Assembly: GCA_025093555.1 (NCBI GenBank)
Contig: JAIWNF010000008.1
Span: 186,001 to 250,000, forward strand
Direction: 5' to 3'
Origin: Circinella umbellata
Taxonomy: Eukaryota > Mucoromycota > Mucoromycetes > Mucorales > Lichtheimiaceae
Length of the DNA stretch: 64,000 nucleotides
Position numbers and translations under genes: made by a program. The stretch's first letter is position 1, and the number at the start of each line of letters is the position of its first letter. Positions 1-13,205 of this stretch are shown here, piece after piece. Below the pieces are notes generated by a model. That model was not told where the DNA came from, made no database searches, and saw only the letters and a list, made by a program, of their open reading frames with translations.

Positions 1-257
1 ATTATAGTGGATTTTCGTCAGTACATCAAAACCAACCGTCATATGAACAGTCATCAGTATTTCCGTCATCGCTACTTCAACGAACGTATGAAAACAGATC
101 TTCGTCATTGGATTGGCTCATGCGTGATGATAGTTTGTTTTCATCAACGTCAAAACTTTTCAATAACCCTGTGACACAATCGACAAATACTTCAACATCT
201 GTTGTGACAAGCAACACATCACCATGGAATTCATTCAATCACATTTATGCTCAATAA
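1..257 (+). CDS. C-terminal end of an unrecognised Ser/Thr/Asn-rich protein (partial)
   Basis: The frame starting at base 3 is open from the window edge to a TAA at 255-257 and encodes about 84 residues rich in Ser, Thr, Asn and Gln, ending in WNSFNHIYAQ. The composition looks like the disordered tail of a regulatory or RNA-binding protein, but no domain is visible, so no function is proposed. Of the other two plus frames, one stops at once and the other stops around base 173. The 5' part of the gene lies outside the window. Confidence 0.5.
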   Translation, partial: YSGFSSVHQNQPSYEQSSVFPSSLLQRTYENRSSSLDWLMRDDSLFSSTSKLFNNPVTQSTNTSTSVVTSNTSPWNSFNHIYAQ

Positions 258-1259
258 GGAAATTTAACTCATATTTCTTCCTATTATTCCAATTCATAAT
301 ATCAAAAAAAAAAACACATACACACACATTCCTCCCTTCTCTTCTTTTTGTCTTTATTTTTTTTTTGTCTGCCTTTTTATCTACTCTTTTTTGTTTTGCT
401 TATTCCTTTCAGTTTTATTTTTATTTTTATTACTCATATCAGCATGCCTTTTTTTCCCCCCTCTTCCCCACCCCAAACAACATATATTTTCTTCTTTTGT
501 TATAGTATAATTTCATTTTACTGACTTACTAGTTTGTTTTATTTTTCTTTTGTTTTTTTTCCCTTCTCTATCTCACTCATATTACATACATATCTTTATT
601 ATACAACATCTTATATATATATATATATATATATATATGATATCATATACTTATTATCTACTACAAATCACTACAAACATAGCACATCCATTTCCATAGC
701 AACAACTACAACAACATATTGAATAGCTTATATATTTTTTTTTTACTTATCCCAATCTCTTTTGCATATTTTATTTTATTTTCCTGTACAGTTTTGAATT
801 GTTATTGTAACTTCTTTTTTCTTTCTTTCTTTTTCATGTGCTAGCTTTTTTTTTTCACATACTATTATTAAAGTTTGTTTTTCTTTTCAAAAATTCATAA
901 TACAATTCATTCAAAATGAAGGACTGAAAAAAAAAAGAATTTCTTTAAATGTTAATCTCTATCAAATTGTAGATAGTATGCATAAAAAAACAGAGAGAAG
1001 AGGGTTGATTTTTCTTCTATTTTTCTCGAACAGTTATGTATAATAGAGGGTAGTGACACATAGTAAAAGAAATTGTTACATATTATTTATTAAAAAAAAA
1101 GTGCTTTGTATGATAATATAAATTAAATGTACTTATGACAAATAAGAAAAAAAAAAGGGTCTTGTTCTTTAAATTATATTTATATATGTATAGATTTTCT
1201 TGCAATTGTTTGTTATAAGAGATCGAGGATGAAGAAAGGAAAAAAAAAGGAGGGAATTA
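258..1259. other. Intergenic AT-rich stretch, no gene seen
   Basis: This stretch lies between the tail of the first gene (+) and the stop codon of the GT2 gene (-), so it should hold two converging 3' UTRs. It is pyrimidine-rich up to about 900, with a TA dinucleotide run near 611-638 and many T homopolymers. The open frames at 224-505 and 534-722 are low-complexity and unconvincing. Confidence 0.6.
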
Positions 1260-3241
1260 TTAATAATAATATTCATTATTAGGATAAAACACAATACTAT
1301 TTGGATCTGGTACATTAGGTTGATAGTTACTATCATTAGTACCTCCATGTAAACTTGCTGCTGGGTTCAGGAAAAAGATCGTCAAATTAAAGGTAATACC
1401 AGCAACAATAACAAGTATCCATAAAACAATGGGTAATGCTTCTTTGATTTGTAAACACAAGACATTTTCCAGTTTTCGTTCAGCTGCTGATCTTGCACTC
1501 GTGCCCCATCCAACATCCCATAATGAGACAAGGGCCCACATTTTGGCCGGTACCAGTCCCATTAAATAATAAATAGAATAGAGTGGGAAAGCCAAGAATC
1601 GAATGGACCGTGATACAATCATGGAATAAATGGTTTTGATACAAGCGATGGCTATTAAAGAAACAAGCCAGACTGCCAAGACCAAAGGAGCATGTGCCCA
1701 AAGAATATAAAAGATGGAAAATAAAAGGACGAATGGATAAACACCTTGATAAAATAATTCAGCGGCCATCCATGGACTATGTTTATGTAAACTTCGAGCA
1801 TTCCAAATGAGTTCACGATAGAAACTCTTGGACCATCGCGTTTGTTGTTTGAACCAACGTAAGAATTGTGTAGGTGTTTCAGTTTCACAATAAGCATAAT
1901 GTGTATACACAACTCGATGACCACGCAATAATACTCGATTAGTAAGATGTCTATAGTATATATATATAAATATATTTGTTAATACCTATTCTATTTGTAA
2001 TGATAAAAAAATAGGAAACCATTTCTTGTGGGTGTGAGCATTTTTTTCTTTTTTTTTTACCTATCATCTCCATAAGTACATTCCATACCAAGAAAACGTT
2101 GTTTAATCCAATCATCCAATACTTCAGCTAATACACTCGTTCGATAAAGTCCCATGGGTCCCGAAACACATGTTACACATCTGTTAAAACTTTGGGCAGC
2201 TCGTTCAATATTGAATGCCATCCAATATCTTAATGAGGACATAAAACTTAATAATCCATCCCCCGAATTCCAAATTCGAACATCCCCAGCAGCTGCTCCT
2301 ATATCTTCATGCCAGTAAAGTGCCCGTTCCAATTCAATTAACGCTTGAGGATCAAATCTGGTATCCGAATCTGTGGACATCACCGCATCACATCCTGCTG
2401 CCATTAAAACTCGAAATGCAGTATACATGGCATGCCGTTTACCACGATGAGGTTGTAGATAACATACTGCTCGGGTATCAGTTGGTAAAATAATCCCTTG
2501 TTGTTTTTTGATTTGAAGTGTACTATCGCTACTACTGCTACTTGTGCTGTCAACAACTGATTCTAAGGGTAGTGATTGGTTTTGATTATGCTTTTCATTC
2601 TTGAGCATATTGTTGACTTCTTCCCCTTCTGGATCAGAAAGTAAATGAGGTAATACTACGACAGGATTATTTCCAGGAAAAGCTTTTTCAAAAATAGTTG
2701 CCATTTCATGATCTTGAGCATCTTTACCATCGACTACAACGACAATCTTGATGGGATCAGGATATTCTAACCGCTGAATAGATTCCAAACATTGTGCAAA
2801 TAACATTGGTTCTTCACGATAGCCAACAACAGCCAATCCAACCTTGGTTGCTTTACGTCTCTTTTGTTGATCATCTTGTTGACTATTATTATTATTACTA
2901 TTATAGAGTTTCGGATGTTGATGATCTTGTTCTTGTTTGATATTGTTGTCATTATTATTATTATTATTATTATCACTTCTTGCAGATATCGGTGGTGGTT
3001 CTCGTTTTCGGAATCGCCATAATAAATATCGATTCAAGGAAGCAAATGTCAATTGTAATAAAATAAAACAGAATACAACAGTACCATAAACACCTAATGC
3101 CCAAAAGGAGTATCGTGTCACGTGTAAATGTAATGCATAACCGACGATGGCTGGGACTACAAACAAGCACGATATCGTAATGGAATATATGATTTTTAAG
3201 GGAAGCGTCCAAATCATTTCATTAGGAAATAATAATAACAA
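1260..3241 (-). CDS. Membrane family-2 glycosyltransferase, hyaluronan/chitin-synthase-like
   Basis: Two exons (3241-2061 and 1950-1260) join in phase across a GTAAAA..TATAG intron to give 623 aa. Two transmembrane segments lie near residues 10-30 and 45-65. A cytosolic GT2 domain follows, with VVVVDGKD for the UDP site, a DSD motif near residue 290, GPMGLYR, GDDRHLT (the split arginine codon spans the intron) and the processive signature QQTRW at 429-433. Four or five further membrane segments end in a Tyr/Asn-rich tail. This order is that of processive synthases such as hyaluronan synthase, NodC and fungal Cps1-like enzymes, which polymerise UDP-sugars at the plasma membrane. Two low-complexity inserts (Asn-rich near 95-130, Ser-rich near 235-245) interrupt the cytosolic domain. 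The polymer made (chitin-like, hyaluronan-like or other) cannot be told from sequence. Confidence 0.88.
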
Positions 3242-4748
3242 ATTAGAGAGGGATAAAAAATAAAAAATAAAAACACAAAAAAAAAGAGAATAAAAAAAAA
3301 GAGAGAGAGAGAGAGTATAGTGTGTTTAAACGACAAACAAAGTAAATGTTTTGTTTTACATAATAGTTTAACTATGTAGATAAAGTCAATCTTATTCACC
3401 TCGCCCGTTTTTTCGCTTTATATATAATAAATCATTTCATTTAAACATTTATATATATATATATATATATATACTTTTGGGATTCAGAAATATATTATGC
3501 CACTTATTAGAAAGCTGAACACTTATTGAGTTGAACACTTCTTTACTTTACATTTATAGAACTAATTCCTCACCAAAAACTTTAAGTGAAAAGACTACTA
3601 CCCAGTCTTTTGTAACTGATTTATTTAATAAAGTCTATTTTATTTTCTTTCAAAACACGTAAATAGATAAAAGTGCCAGTAATTTTATTTGTCATGGCAA
3701 TATCGCATCATTATGAATAATATGTTTCATGGCTTGATATATTGGATAATCGTATGCTGTTATCAAAACGACTTAAGAAAGAATCTCTTATCTTGATTAT
3801 TGACTACAAAACCTTGAAGATTGCTTTTTTACATATATATCCTTTTAAAGCTCTTTTGATTAATAGTTCAACAATCTATGAAAAAAAGGGGGATTAAGGA
3901 TTTTCCAACATAAGTAAAGCTTAAACTCAACTTGATAAATTCTACTTGGAAAAAAAAATGCTTGTATTGTATAGAAAGAACCATTACTTCTATCTCTTTT
4001 ACATACGATAATTCAATGTTATTGTACATTTTTATATCGTGATCCATTTCTCATAATATTTTGTCTCTCTAGTTAATCAAAAAAAAAAAACATTGTTATA
4101 AAAAGTTATTTGATCGTTCAGTTTTAACTGGTAGTACGACAAATTTTAGCTACCTTGTGTGTTTACTAAATAATTTATTGATATAAACTTGCTTTTTTGC
4201 TTTCTCAAAACTTACTATCTTATTTAGTTTTAGTTTCTATAGTAAACTATACGGAAAAAACATAAGGCTGGGAAAAAAAAACGAGGTTAAAATACATGTA
4301 GCAAATATGGAAAAAAAAAGTTACAGAAACTTTGAAAAAAGCGAGGAGTAAAAAAAAACCTGGGGGAAGAGGGGGGGTACTTTGTTTATTTGTTTGTTAT
4401 TTTAAATGTCAAGAAAACATTACGATATCTTATTAAACTAACTTTACTTGAAGCACACTATTATAATACAAAATATTTAAAAGGAAACAAACAAATAATA
4501 AATTTGAATCTGTTAATATTTCTTTTTAACCATGAATAGATTTTATATTAACTACGACTTTCTTTTATATATCTATATATATTTATATATCATAGGATAT
4601 TTCCCAAGTATTTATATTGTACTTATTAGATGGATCTAAAATTATTCACCAAATGAAAATAGTTCAGTAATAAAAAGAAAAGAAAATGCTATTTTATTTT
4701 TTCTAAAAAAAAAATAGCCCTCGGGTTATTATTCAAGTTTTTCACATG
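3242..4748. other. Intergenic AT-rich stretch, no gene seen
   Basis: About 1.5 kb lies upstream of the GT2 gene and downstream of the endonuclease V stop. It holds a GA run (3300-3314), a TA run (3451-3471) and many A/T homopolymers. I saw no conserved-looking open frame on either strand. The promoter of the GT2 gene should lie in its first few hundred bases. Confidence 0.55.
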
Positions 4749-5643
4749 TTATTGCTCCCTGTGCCGTTGTCGTTCTTCGCGACGTATATAGGCTCGGCTA
4801 TCCAAATCGGCTCGTCTGATGGGTTCTGGTATACGAAATTGACAACACGCAAGTGTTATTTTTAGCGCTGTTTTCAAGCTAACACGATGTCCCTGACTTA
4901 TAAAAATTGGATTTGGCGCCGCATCCGTTGTTCTTAAAGCTGCGCCGTAGATCATTTCTTTTGTTTGAAGCAATAAATGATCACCGCGTTTCAAAAGTTG
5001 TGTACGAGCTTGTTGTTTGACTTGACTCATAGAAATCAGTGGCTGGCCACTATCATTGTCTTGATCTTTGATGACCAAAAAGTTTTTAGCTACACCGATG
5101 GTAGGTAGGTTGGACAATACGCCTAAATGACATGCAATACCACATGTACGAGGATGTAATCGACCGTTGCCGTCAACAAGAATGACTTGTGGATAAAATT
5201 CAGGATGTTCTTGCTTTAATTTGTTCAATAGTTTTAAAAGTGGTTCAACTTCTCGAAAAGCAAGAAATCCAGCAATATATGGTAAATGAAGTTCGGTTTC
5301 TAAATAGGAGGTATGGACGACCTATTATATAAAAATATAAAGTAAGATTTTCTTCTTTCTCTTTTTTGTTTTTTTTTCGTATTGTAATACTATTTACCTC
5401 GAGACTTGGCCATGAAAGAATGGAAAGACATGCAAGCGCATGTTCAAAATCATTCTCTGGGAAACTTAAATCAACACCTCCAATATATTTTAATCCATTC
5501 AATGTTTCTGGATCAAAATCAAGTTGATCGTCATGCCAACTAATGCGTTCACTTAACTCAATCTGTTCACTAATAAATGAGTATTTATAGAAAACGCATA
5601 TATGTTAATAAAATTATATAATTTTTTTTATTTCAATGTGTGG

Positions 5644-5686
<43 letters not shown>

Positions 5687-5749
5687 TACTTACTTTTTCC
5701 ATAACTCGCGTTGAGCGTCTGAAGGATGATGATCAAAGGTGGATACCAT
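4749..5749 (-). CDS. Endonuclease V
   Basis: Three exons (5749-5694, 5569-5398, 5321-4749) join in phase to 266 aa. Endonuclease V cleaves one base 3' of inosine, in DNA in bacteria and mainly in RNA in eukaryotes. Visible signatures in order are WKNEQIEL at the N terminus, GGVDLSF with the first metal-binding Asp, YIAGFLAFRE with the acidic Glu, VILVDGNGRLHPR with the second Asp followed by GIACHLG, and a C-terminal ISQGHRVSL motif. The length fits the eukaryotic family (about 250-300 aa), and the ATG sits just before the first recognisable segment. The intron after exon 1 contains a TA repeat (about 5648-5682). I saw no loss of key residues, so the enzyme should be active. Confidence 0.93.
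5648..5682. repeat. TA dinucleotide microsatellite inside an endonuclease V intron
   Basis: Uninterrupted alternating TA of about 17 units lies within the first intron of the endonuclease V gene. Confidence 0.9.
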
Positions 5750-6497
5750 AGTAATAGTAATAAAAAGCAATAACCCCTCAACTTCTTTCGTTCTGCGCCT
5801 CTTTATATTTTATATGCATTATACAAAATAAGAATTATATTCTGGCTGCGCCGCATCATTCGGAAGGGCAGAAAGACGCTCATGTAGGAGAATGTATGGT
5901 TATTTGCTTCATATAGGTATATGGAAAGGTTCGAGAAATTATGCCACCTACGAGGAGGTAATACTTATTCATCGCAACAACTTTTAATCTAATATACACT
6001 ATTCACACTCCACGAATATGCTCAGTTTTTTGTTTTGTTGTATATTCATGATTTGAGTAAAGACAAAAAAAAAATTAACAGTTATTATTAAGTGAGGTTA
6101 TATGTGATTTTTGTGTAATAAGTGTGAGTGTACTTTGTAATGATAATGTTGTTTGAAAATAAAAAATGAATTGTGAATGAGTGTGAGTTTTTTTTATGTG
6201 TGTAATGTGTGTGTGTGTGTTGTGTGTGTAATATAAAGTTAAGTGAATAAGTTGAGTGCGAAAGGGAGGTTAATATATATGTATATATAATATGTGTGAT
6301 TTGAATAATGTGTAGTGTCACGATTCATGTTTGTTATTTGGAGGAGTGAGGAGATTAAAAGAGCTAATAAGAAAGGATGAAAGAATACATATGCAAAAAG
6401 AAAAGAGTGGGTGGGTGAGTAAAAAAAAAAAAGATTAGTATAATGGTATATAATAAAAAAAAGTAATAAGCTTGTTTTTTGTTTTAATAGGTTTTGT
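5750..6497. other. Intergenic: endonuclease V promoter side and kinase 3' flank
   Basis: This stretch lies between the ATG of endonuclease V and the stop of the PAK-like kinase, both on the minus strand. A short GC-richer patch (5845-5885, ctgcgccgca) 100-135 bp upstream of the endonuclease V start may belong to its promoter. GT/TG-rich runs occur at 6195-6230. No gene is supported. Confidence 0.5.
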
Positions 6498-9435
6498 TCA
6501 ATTATCAGCAATGGCAAGATCTTGTACAGTGGCGTCTACATCATCATCATCATCATCATCATCATTTTCTTCGTCTTCATTGTCATCGTCGTCTTTTTCT
6601 TGACGTTGTAATTCCAATTTTCGAGTTTCTTCAATCAATGTTACCATTTCTTCAGTATTTGCGACATTCGATAAGAACGGATGCTATATTATTATCATTT
6701 TTTTTAGCATTTATCCCGCAAGTATATCTGATCAAGGAAGACGTAAAAAAAAACCTAACAATCTACTAACCTTAAGTAATCCATCAGCATCCGGTCGCTC
6801 AGAAGGTTCTGTCATGGTACATAATTGTACAAATTCTTTAAGTTCAGTAGACCATTGATCTGGATTAGGTAATGAAGGTAATCCATTGGATGCAATCAAA
6901 AATACAGCACGTAAGGGAGGATATTCAACATAAGGAGGATCACCTTGCATCATTTCCATTATTAATACACCTAAACTCCAAATATCTGCCTTGGCATCAT
7001 ATTCTTGTCCTTTGATCACTTCAGGTGCCATCCAATAAGGTGTACCAATAATTGAATTACGTTTAGGTTGTTGTTTGGTTAATTGAGCACAATGACTAAA
7101 ATCAGCTATATATATAGTAAAACAAAATGATATTGTCCCCACATTAGTCAGCAAAATAGTTTCAAAGAAAAGACAAAAAAAAACCATTACATTCTATAAA
7201 AAAGACCGAACAAAAAAAAAACTTACAAAGTTTGACTTCACCACGTAAATTAAGTAATACATTGTCACTACGAATATCACGATGAATTCGATGTAATCGA
7301 TGAATCCGACATAATGCTCGTAATAAATCTCGAGCAATACGTGCCATGATAGATTCTCGTACAATATGATCTGTACTTTCATCTTCCATATTAACAGCAA
7401 TAATATCCGCTAATGGAACATCCATACATTCCATGACAACCCAAATTTCATCTTCTGTTGAATAACAACCAATAAATTCAACGACATTTGGATGACGGCT
7501 CATTTTCATGGTAGTTAATTCATTTCGGATTTTACTTAGTTTTTCTTTTGCAGATTTGTTGATTTTTTTAATTGCCACCTATTATTAGTATGAAATTAGG
7601 AAATAAGTCATGTGGCTTTAATGTGTATGGAAGAAAGAAAAAAAAAGGGAAGGAGGGGGGGGAGTAAACAATACTTTACCAATCGATTTGTAGCGATATG
7701 TTTAGCAGCATACAAAGGACCTGATTCACCTTCGGCAATCAATATAAATTCGTTATAAACAGCACTTGGATCTGCATTTTCGATAATATCATCTAAAAAG
7801 GCAAGTGTTACATCATGCATGAGCTTTTTTTTTTATTCTTTACTGTTTTTGATTCTTTTGCATAATATATGCAACAATAATAATAAAAAATCTATACAAT
7901 AAAAAATATTCCTTTACCAATAAAACTGGAATCTAAAGAAAGATGACTTTCTGACGCAGCTAATGCCATTGGTGGTACATCATCTAAAAATAAAAAAAAG
8001 AGCTAGTTAGTTTACATCCTCTCTTTTTTTTTTTTGTGTAAACTCAAAAACCCAAATAAACAAACAAAAATTATCCCATCACTTTTATTACTACTTTACC
8101 AAGAGGATCATCATTAATAAGTGGAGGTGGTGTTGTACTTCTTGTTGTGGTAGTATTTATTTGATTATTAATAGAAGTATTTCGTGATAAATTGGATAAT
8201 TGTAATAACTTTGAAGACCTTGCTCGAGTAGGTGGCGCATATCCCACAGGTAATTGCTCCTTATTATCACGATGGTTAGGATCTGGACTATTTCGACTTT
8301 CATGGGGCGAATGAGGTGAATCGGGTAATAAGATTTGTTTTGCTTGTAAAGAATCCGGCATGCGTACTTGCATCATACTTTTTACAGTTTTTGGATGTGC
8401 GATCACAACTTCATCAGGAATACCTGATGCTGTTAAAATACGTTGCCATTCGTCTGGTAATCCAATAAAACCTTTTCCTTCTGTATTGACTTGAACATGA
8501 ACATTATGTTGTATATTATAAGGTTTTCCAATGACTGAAGGTGATCTTTTTAGTGGATTATTGCTATTATTATTACTATTATTTGTTTTGTTGCTATGGT
8601 GACTATTATGCTGATTATGCTTATTATGATGATGATGAGATTGTTGATGATGATTGTGTCGTTGTGAATGTGTTTGTGATTGGTGAGGTGGTGAAGTAGC
8701 TAATGAGAATTATTGTTATTTTATATGTGAAATCAAAAAAAAAAGTTAGTTTTCATCAGCTCATAAAAAAGACCACGTTTATGCAATATTACAAGAATAA
8801 ACCCTCTCCCCTTCCCCCCCAAAAAAAAATGATAATTACGTCTAGTATGATCCACGGGTTGAGGTACAAGATGTGGTGTAATATAGTTTGTATCCAAAAT
8901 ATCATCACTTGGTAACGATGTTTGTTGCCATACATCCGGTAATCCCTATAACAAACCATAAATAAATAAATAAAAAACCATATTTTAAACAGGTGAGTCT
9001 ATTTTTGTTGCTGTTGTTTCTTCTATATATAATATAGTTTATATTTACCATAAATCTTCCATTATCTTTATTGTATTCTACATGAATACCATGTTCAAAC
9101 TGTGTTGGCTTTCCAATATCAAGAATTTTTTCTTGTGCTGCCGCTGCCGCTGCTGCTGCTTGTTGTTTTCGCCACCCACTTGATTTACTCAGTTTAGAAG
9201 ACATGGAAGTACCGGAATGATTATTATGACTATAAAATCGTGCAACACTAGATAATGTGGAAGATGATTCCATTTTCCTTAAACTACTTTGACCTGATGG
9301 CGAAAGCCCAGCAGTAGATGGTCGTGAATCGGATTGATGATGGAAGGTACGTTTCGTTGCACTGGGTGTTGTAATATTATTCGTATTTGATGGTGCTGGA
9401 TGCGTTGAAGCTTGTGTAGTTAATGTGTTTCCCAT
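6498..9435 (-). CDS. Divergent PAK/Ste20-family protein kinase with two CRIB motifs
   Basis: Eight exons (9435-9049, 8945-8840, 8699-8100, 7983-7918, 7792-7680, 7578-7227, 7105-6771, 6683-6498) join in phase to 714 aa. PAKs are Rho-GTPase (Cdc42/Rac) effectors. CRIB 1 is at residues 107-119 (IGKPTQFEHGIHV) followed by GLPDVWQ; CRIB 2 is at 221-233 (IGKPYNIQHNVHV) followed by GLPDEWQ, separated by a His/Asn/Gln-rich linker. The kinase domain (about 395-655) has AEGESG as glycine loop, VAIKK with Lys428, catalytic loop HRDIRSDN at 523-530 and GTPYWMAPE. The DFG motif is DFS (543-545), the usual Lys of HRDxK is Arg, and the first glycine of the loop is Ala. The tail is Asp/Glu-rich. It may be a low-activity or pseudokinase scaffold; the PAK assignment itself is firm. 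MGNTLT at the start could be N-myristoylated (Gly2). Confidence 0.9.
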
Positions 9436-11389
9436 GTGCTTGTTGAATATATATGAATGAGTTTCGTTAACTGAATTTTGTGGTTACTAGTTAAATTACA
9501 AAATGAAAGAAATATAGACTGGGTGGTGAAAAAAAAGGGGGTAGGGGGAGAGAGAGAAGTATATGAATGAATGAGTGAGTGAGTGAGTGTATGAAAGGGG
9601 GCGGAATAAATAGAAAGAAGTTAAATAGGTGAAAAAAAAGTAAGAACGAGAAAGAAGGAAAGAAAGAAGGAAGAAAAAACAAAAGAGGAAAAAAGAAAAT
9701 CACACTTCAAAAAAAAAAACAAGCAAGAAAATAAGAAAAAAAAAGGTATAACAAAGATAAGGTACACAACTAAAAAAAAAAGTTTAAATAAAGTGTAGTG
9801 TGTGAAGTTGTATGTGTACGCTCGATTCGCACCAAGAAGCAAAATATCAAAGCAGTAAAAAAAGATGTTTCATTTCCCGATACAGACTATGTCTCGTTGC
9901 TTCACACAGCGGGGATACTTACAGACAAAAAAAAACAATTCTATTATTGTACATTTCCTATTCTCATCATTTTTTTTTGTCGTTATGCAACACGAATGTG
10001 TCATACAATACAACATACCATTTATAATTTTTAGATTACTCGTATAAGATGATTATGAATCAGTACTACTATGTATTACGGATTGTAAGTGATAATGGAT
10101 AATAATTATAAACTTTGTTTGTATTTTTAAAAAATCAGACCTTAAGAAGAAGGGGTAATGAACACGTTTCTATGGCATTGGGAATATATATTTGATTTAT
10201 TCAACACCACTTGTTATTGTCTAGGTAAAAATAAATAAATTGCCATTTATTCATGTGTCGTTCTGTACCGAGGTTATGGACAATAAATTATTTTGTGAAA
10301 TATCATCATTGTTCATATCATCAGTTGTAAAAAAAATAGAAAAACCATGTACGTACGCTTATACGATTCTTCTTTTTTTTTTTTGATCTCAAAGTGTGTA
10401 ACACACGGATTTCAAGGTACAAGTCTATTATAATCCAACCAAACAATTTGATATACCTATAAATATATAGTTATTTTTATATTTATTTGTTATATGGATG
10501 ATAAAATAGGGTGGATGAGCGAAACTTGCCTTTTTCGCATATTTAACATTTATATGGTTTTTTTTAAGGAAAAAAAAATGTTGTCATAAACCAGCCCACT
10601 CTCGTCATGTTATTGAACATAGTTAATTTCCACATAGTATATTCTAATACATAATAATTTTTTTTTTGTTAATTCAGCTGTCATTATTCTTATCAATAAT
10701 GCCAATTTAATTATTACTACTCTACTACTAGATGAATAACGATTTCTCGTATTATAAGCCCTCCATCCATCAAACATATGATTACAGATTTTTTAGAACC
10801 TCCTTTTTTTTTAATGCTAAAAAGTCTTTGTAATTCATATCCTTTTTTTTTTTTGAACTCAACCTTGTACAGATATAAAAACCATCTTCCGCAAAAACTA
10901 ATAAATCACACGTTTTCTCACACATTATTTTGAAAATTCTCCAAAATAAACAATACTAAACCGCTATATAATCCAATTTCCCATGTAAAAATATCACACA
11001 ATGAATCAAAATAAAATTCATTATGTATATATTATTTATATATAAATGACTTTTTTTTTTCCTTGTTTAAGACATTCTTGTTTTTTGGTAGCGTATAAGG
11101 TGGTAGGAGGAGGGGAAATCATGCACGGTAAAAAAAGAAAAAGAGGGAGTGCTATACTACAAGTACAGGAATATAAGATCTATGTTGTGTATGTATGAAC
11201 AAAAGCAAAAATATAAAAAAAATAGAGAATAGAGAAATAAATCGGAAAAGAGAATGGTTTGAGTGCATAGATGTAATGTTGCTGTTGAGTTGTTGTGAAT
11301 AAGATGTGAACGTTATCTTTTGTTTTTGCACGAAAAGGATTTGTTATTATGATAGAGGAAAGGGTTAATGAAAAGAAAGGTTAAGTTAT
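9436..11389. other. Intergenic stretch upstream of the PAK-like gene
   Basis: About 1.95 kb lies between the kinase start and the stop of the succinyl-CoA ligase gene, both on the minus strand. The first 350 bases are purine-rich on the plus strand (polypyrimidine on the coding strand), as in several promoters here. The open frames at 9798-10047 overlap in all three frames and look fortuitous. No gene is supported. Confidence 0.5.
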
Positions 11390-13149
11390 TTAGACAATAC
11401 CAGCTGCGCTCATGGCCTATAGATATATATGAATATACAGAAAAAAAGCAAGAGTAAGTAACCAAAAAAATAAAAAGCGATCAATTATTATGTAAGCATA
11501 TATTTATCTTTTTTTTTCTATTACCTCCTTAAGTTGGACACCGAGTTGAGCAGGGGAAGGAGTAACGATGACACCAGCATTTTCCAAGGCCTTAATTTTG
11601 TCTTGGGCACCACCCTTACCACCAGAAATAATGGCACCAGCGTGACCTATATAATACATAAGTTACCCCATATTGTTAAAATTATAAGTCCTTTTTCACG
11701 AGTTTTTCCTAACCCCCTCCTGATTTTTATTTTCTATTTCAACTTACCCATACGACGACCAGGAGGAGCGGTCAAACCAGCAATGAATGAAACAACTGGC
11801 TTGGGGGTTTCGCGAGATTGGTTATATTCCTTTAAGAATTCAGCAGCTTCTTCTTCAGCAGTACCACCAATTTCACCAATCATGATAATACCTAATAAGA
11901 ATAATAATGTATGAGCATGAGCATATTACGTGTCTCTATAAAAAAAATTCCCACCCTCTTTTATCTCTTTGTTACCCCGCACTAAAAAATTAAAGTTTCC
12001 TTTTTTTTTTTTTTTACCTTCAGTTTCCTTATCTTCCAAAAAGACCTTGAGACAGTCGATGAAGTTGGAACCATTAAGAGGATCACCACCAATACCAACA
12101 CATAATGTTTGACCAAGACCAACTTGAGTAGTTTGGTTTACGGCTTCATAAGTCAAAGTACCGGAACGGGAGACAATACCGACATTACCACGCTTGTGAA
12201 TATGACCAGGCATAATACCGATCTTACACTGTTCAGGGGCAATGATACCGGGACAGTTGGGACCAACAAGACGTGTCTTGTTTTGAGTCATCAAAGCTTG
12301 TTTAACGCGAACCATTTCATGTTGAGGAATACCTTCAGTAATAGCAACAACCAAAGGAATTTCGTTTTCAATAGCATCCAAAATGGCGGCAGATGCACCA
12401 GCTGGGGGAACGTAAATTACACTGGCATCAGGCTTGGCGATATCAACGGCCTATATATGTCAAATATTGTAAAAAGAATGATCAGTTCATTTTGATTTCT
12501 TTTTCCTTCTTCCTTCTTCTTCTCCATCGTTATTATTATAAGGTATTATTTTTTAAATAATTATATACCCTCCACTCTTTATTTTTCTTCCTATTGAATC
12601 CCTCCCCCCTTCTCCTATTCTGATTTTTTTTTACCTCACGAACAGATCCGAACACGGGAAGACCCAAGTGAGTTTGACCAGCCTTCTTGGGAGAGACACC
12701 ACCAACCATGTTGGTACCATAAGCAATAGCTTGTTCAGAATGGAAGGTACCCTATATAGAATATAGAAACACGTAATCATCATTAGTAAAATTAGCTTCC
12801 TCCGTTTTTTAAACCTCCTCCTTTTTTATTTTCCTGACGTGTTTTATACAAAAGAAAATGGTATATTTGTTACCTGGCGACCAGTGAAACCTTGGCAAAT
12901 AACCTTAGTATCCTTGTTGATACGAAGGTTCTTGACAGTCGAATCGTAACCGGCTTGACTGGCGAACGAACGACGAGAGACAGCTATTAAAATATGGAAT
13001 ACATATTAGCATATTTTTTTTAGTAACGGAACAACTTTAAAAGGCCCCCCATATATATAAACAAGAATATGTTATTATGTTTATAATGTTTGTTTTAGGA
13101 TGAACTCACCAGAATTGCGTGCAATGGAGGTGGCGACGTTTTTGAACAT
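11390..13149 (-). CDS. LSC1: Succinyl-CoA ligase alpha subunit, mitochondrial
   Basis: Seven exons (13149-13110, 12983-12874, 12751-12635, 12450-12018, 11891-11748, 11646-11525, 11416-11390) join in phase to 330 aa. The enzyme interconverts succinyl-CoA and succinate with nucleoside triphosphate formation in the TCA cycle; the alpha subunit binds CoA and carries the phosphohistidine. The N terminus [13 protein letters not shown] with a following SRRSFASQ is a plausible mitochondrial presequence. The CoA-binding domain includes [19 protein letters not shown] and [14 protein letters not shown]. The ligase domain has [21 protein letters not shown] and [10 protein letters not shown]. The active-site histidine is His283 in [15 protein letters not shown]. 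Length and all signatures are standard, and codon use is noticeably more C/G-ending than in its neighbours, as expected for a highly expressed gene. Confidence 0.97.
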
Positions 13150-13205
13150 TATGAAAGAAAAAAAAAGTGTATGTGTGTAAAGAAGAGAAAAGAAAAAAGA
13201 GAGGA

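Noticed and set aside
9798..10047. Three overlapping plus-strand frames upstream of the kinase
   Set aside because: All three frames are open together, composition is low-information, and no splice context or motif was found.
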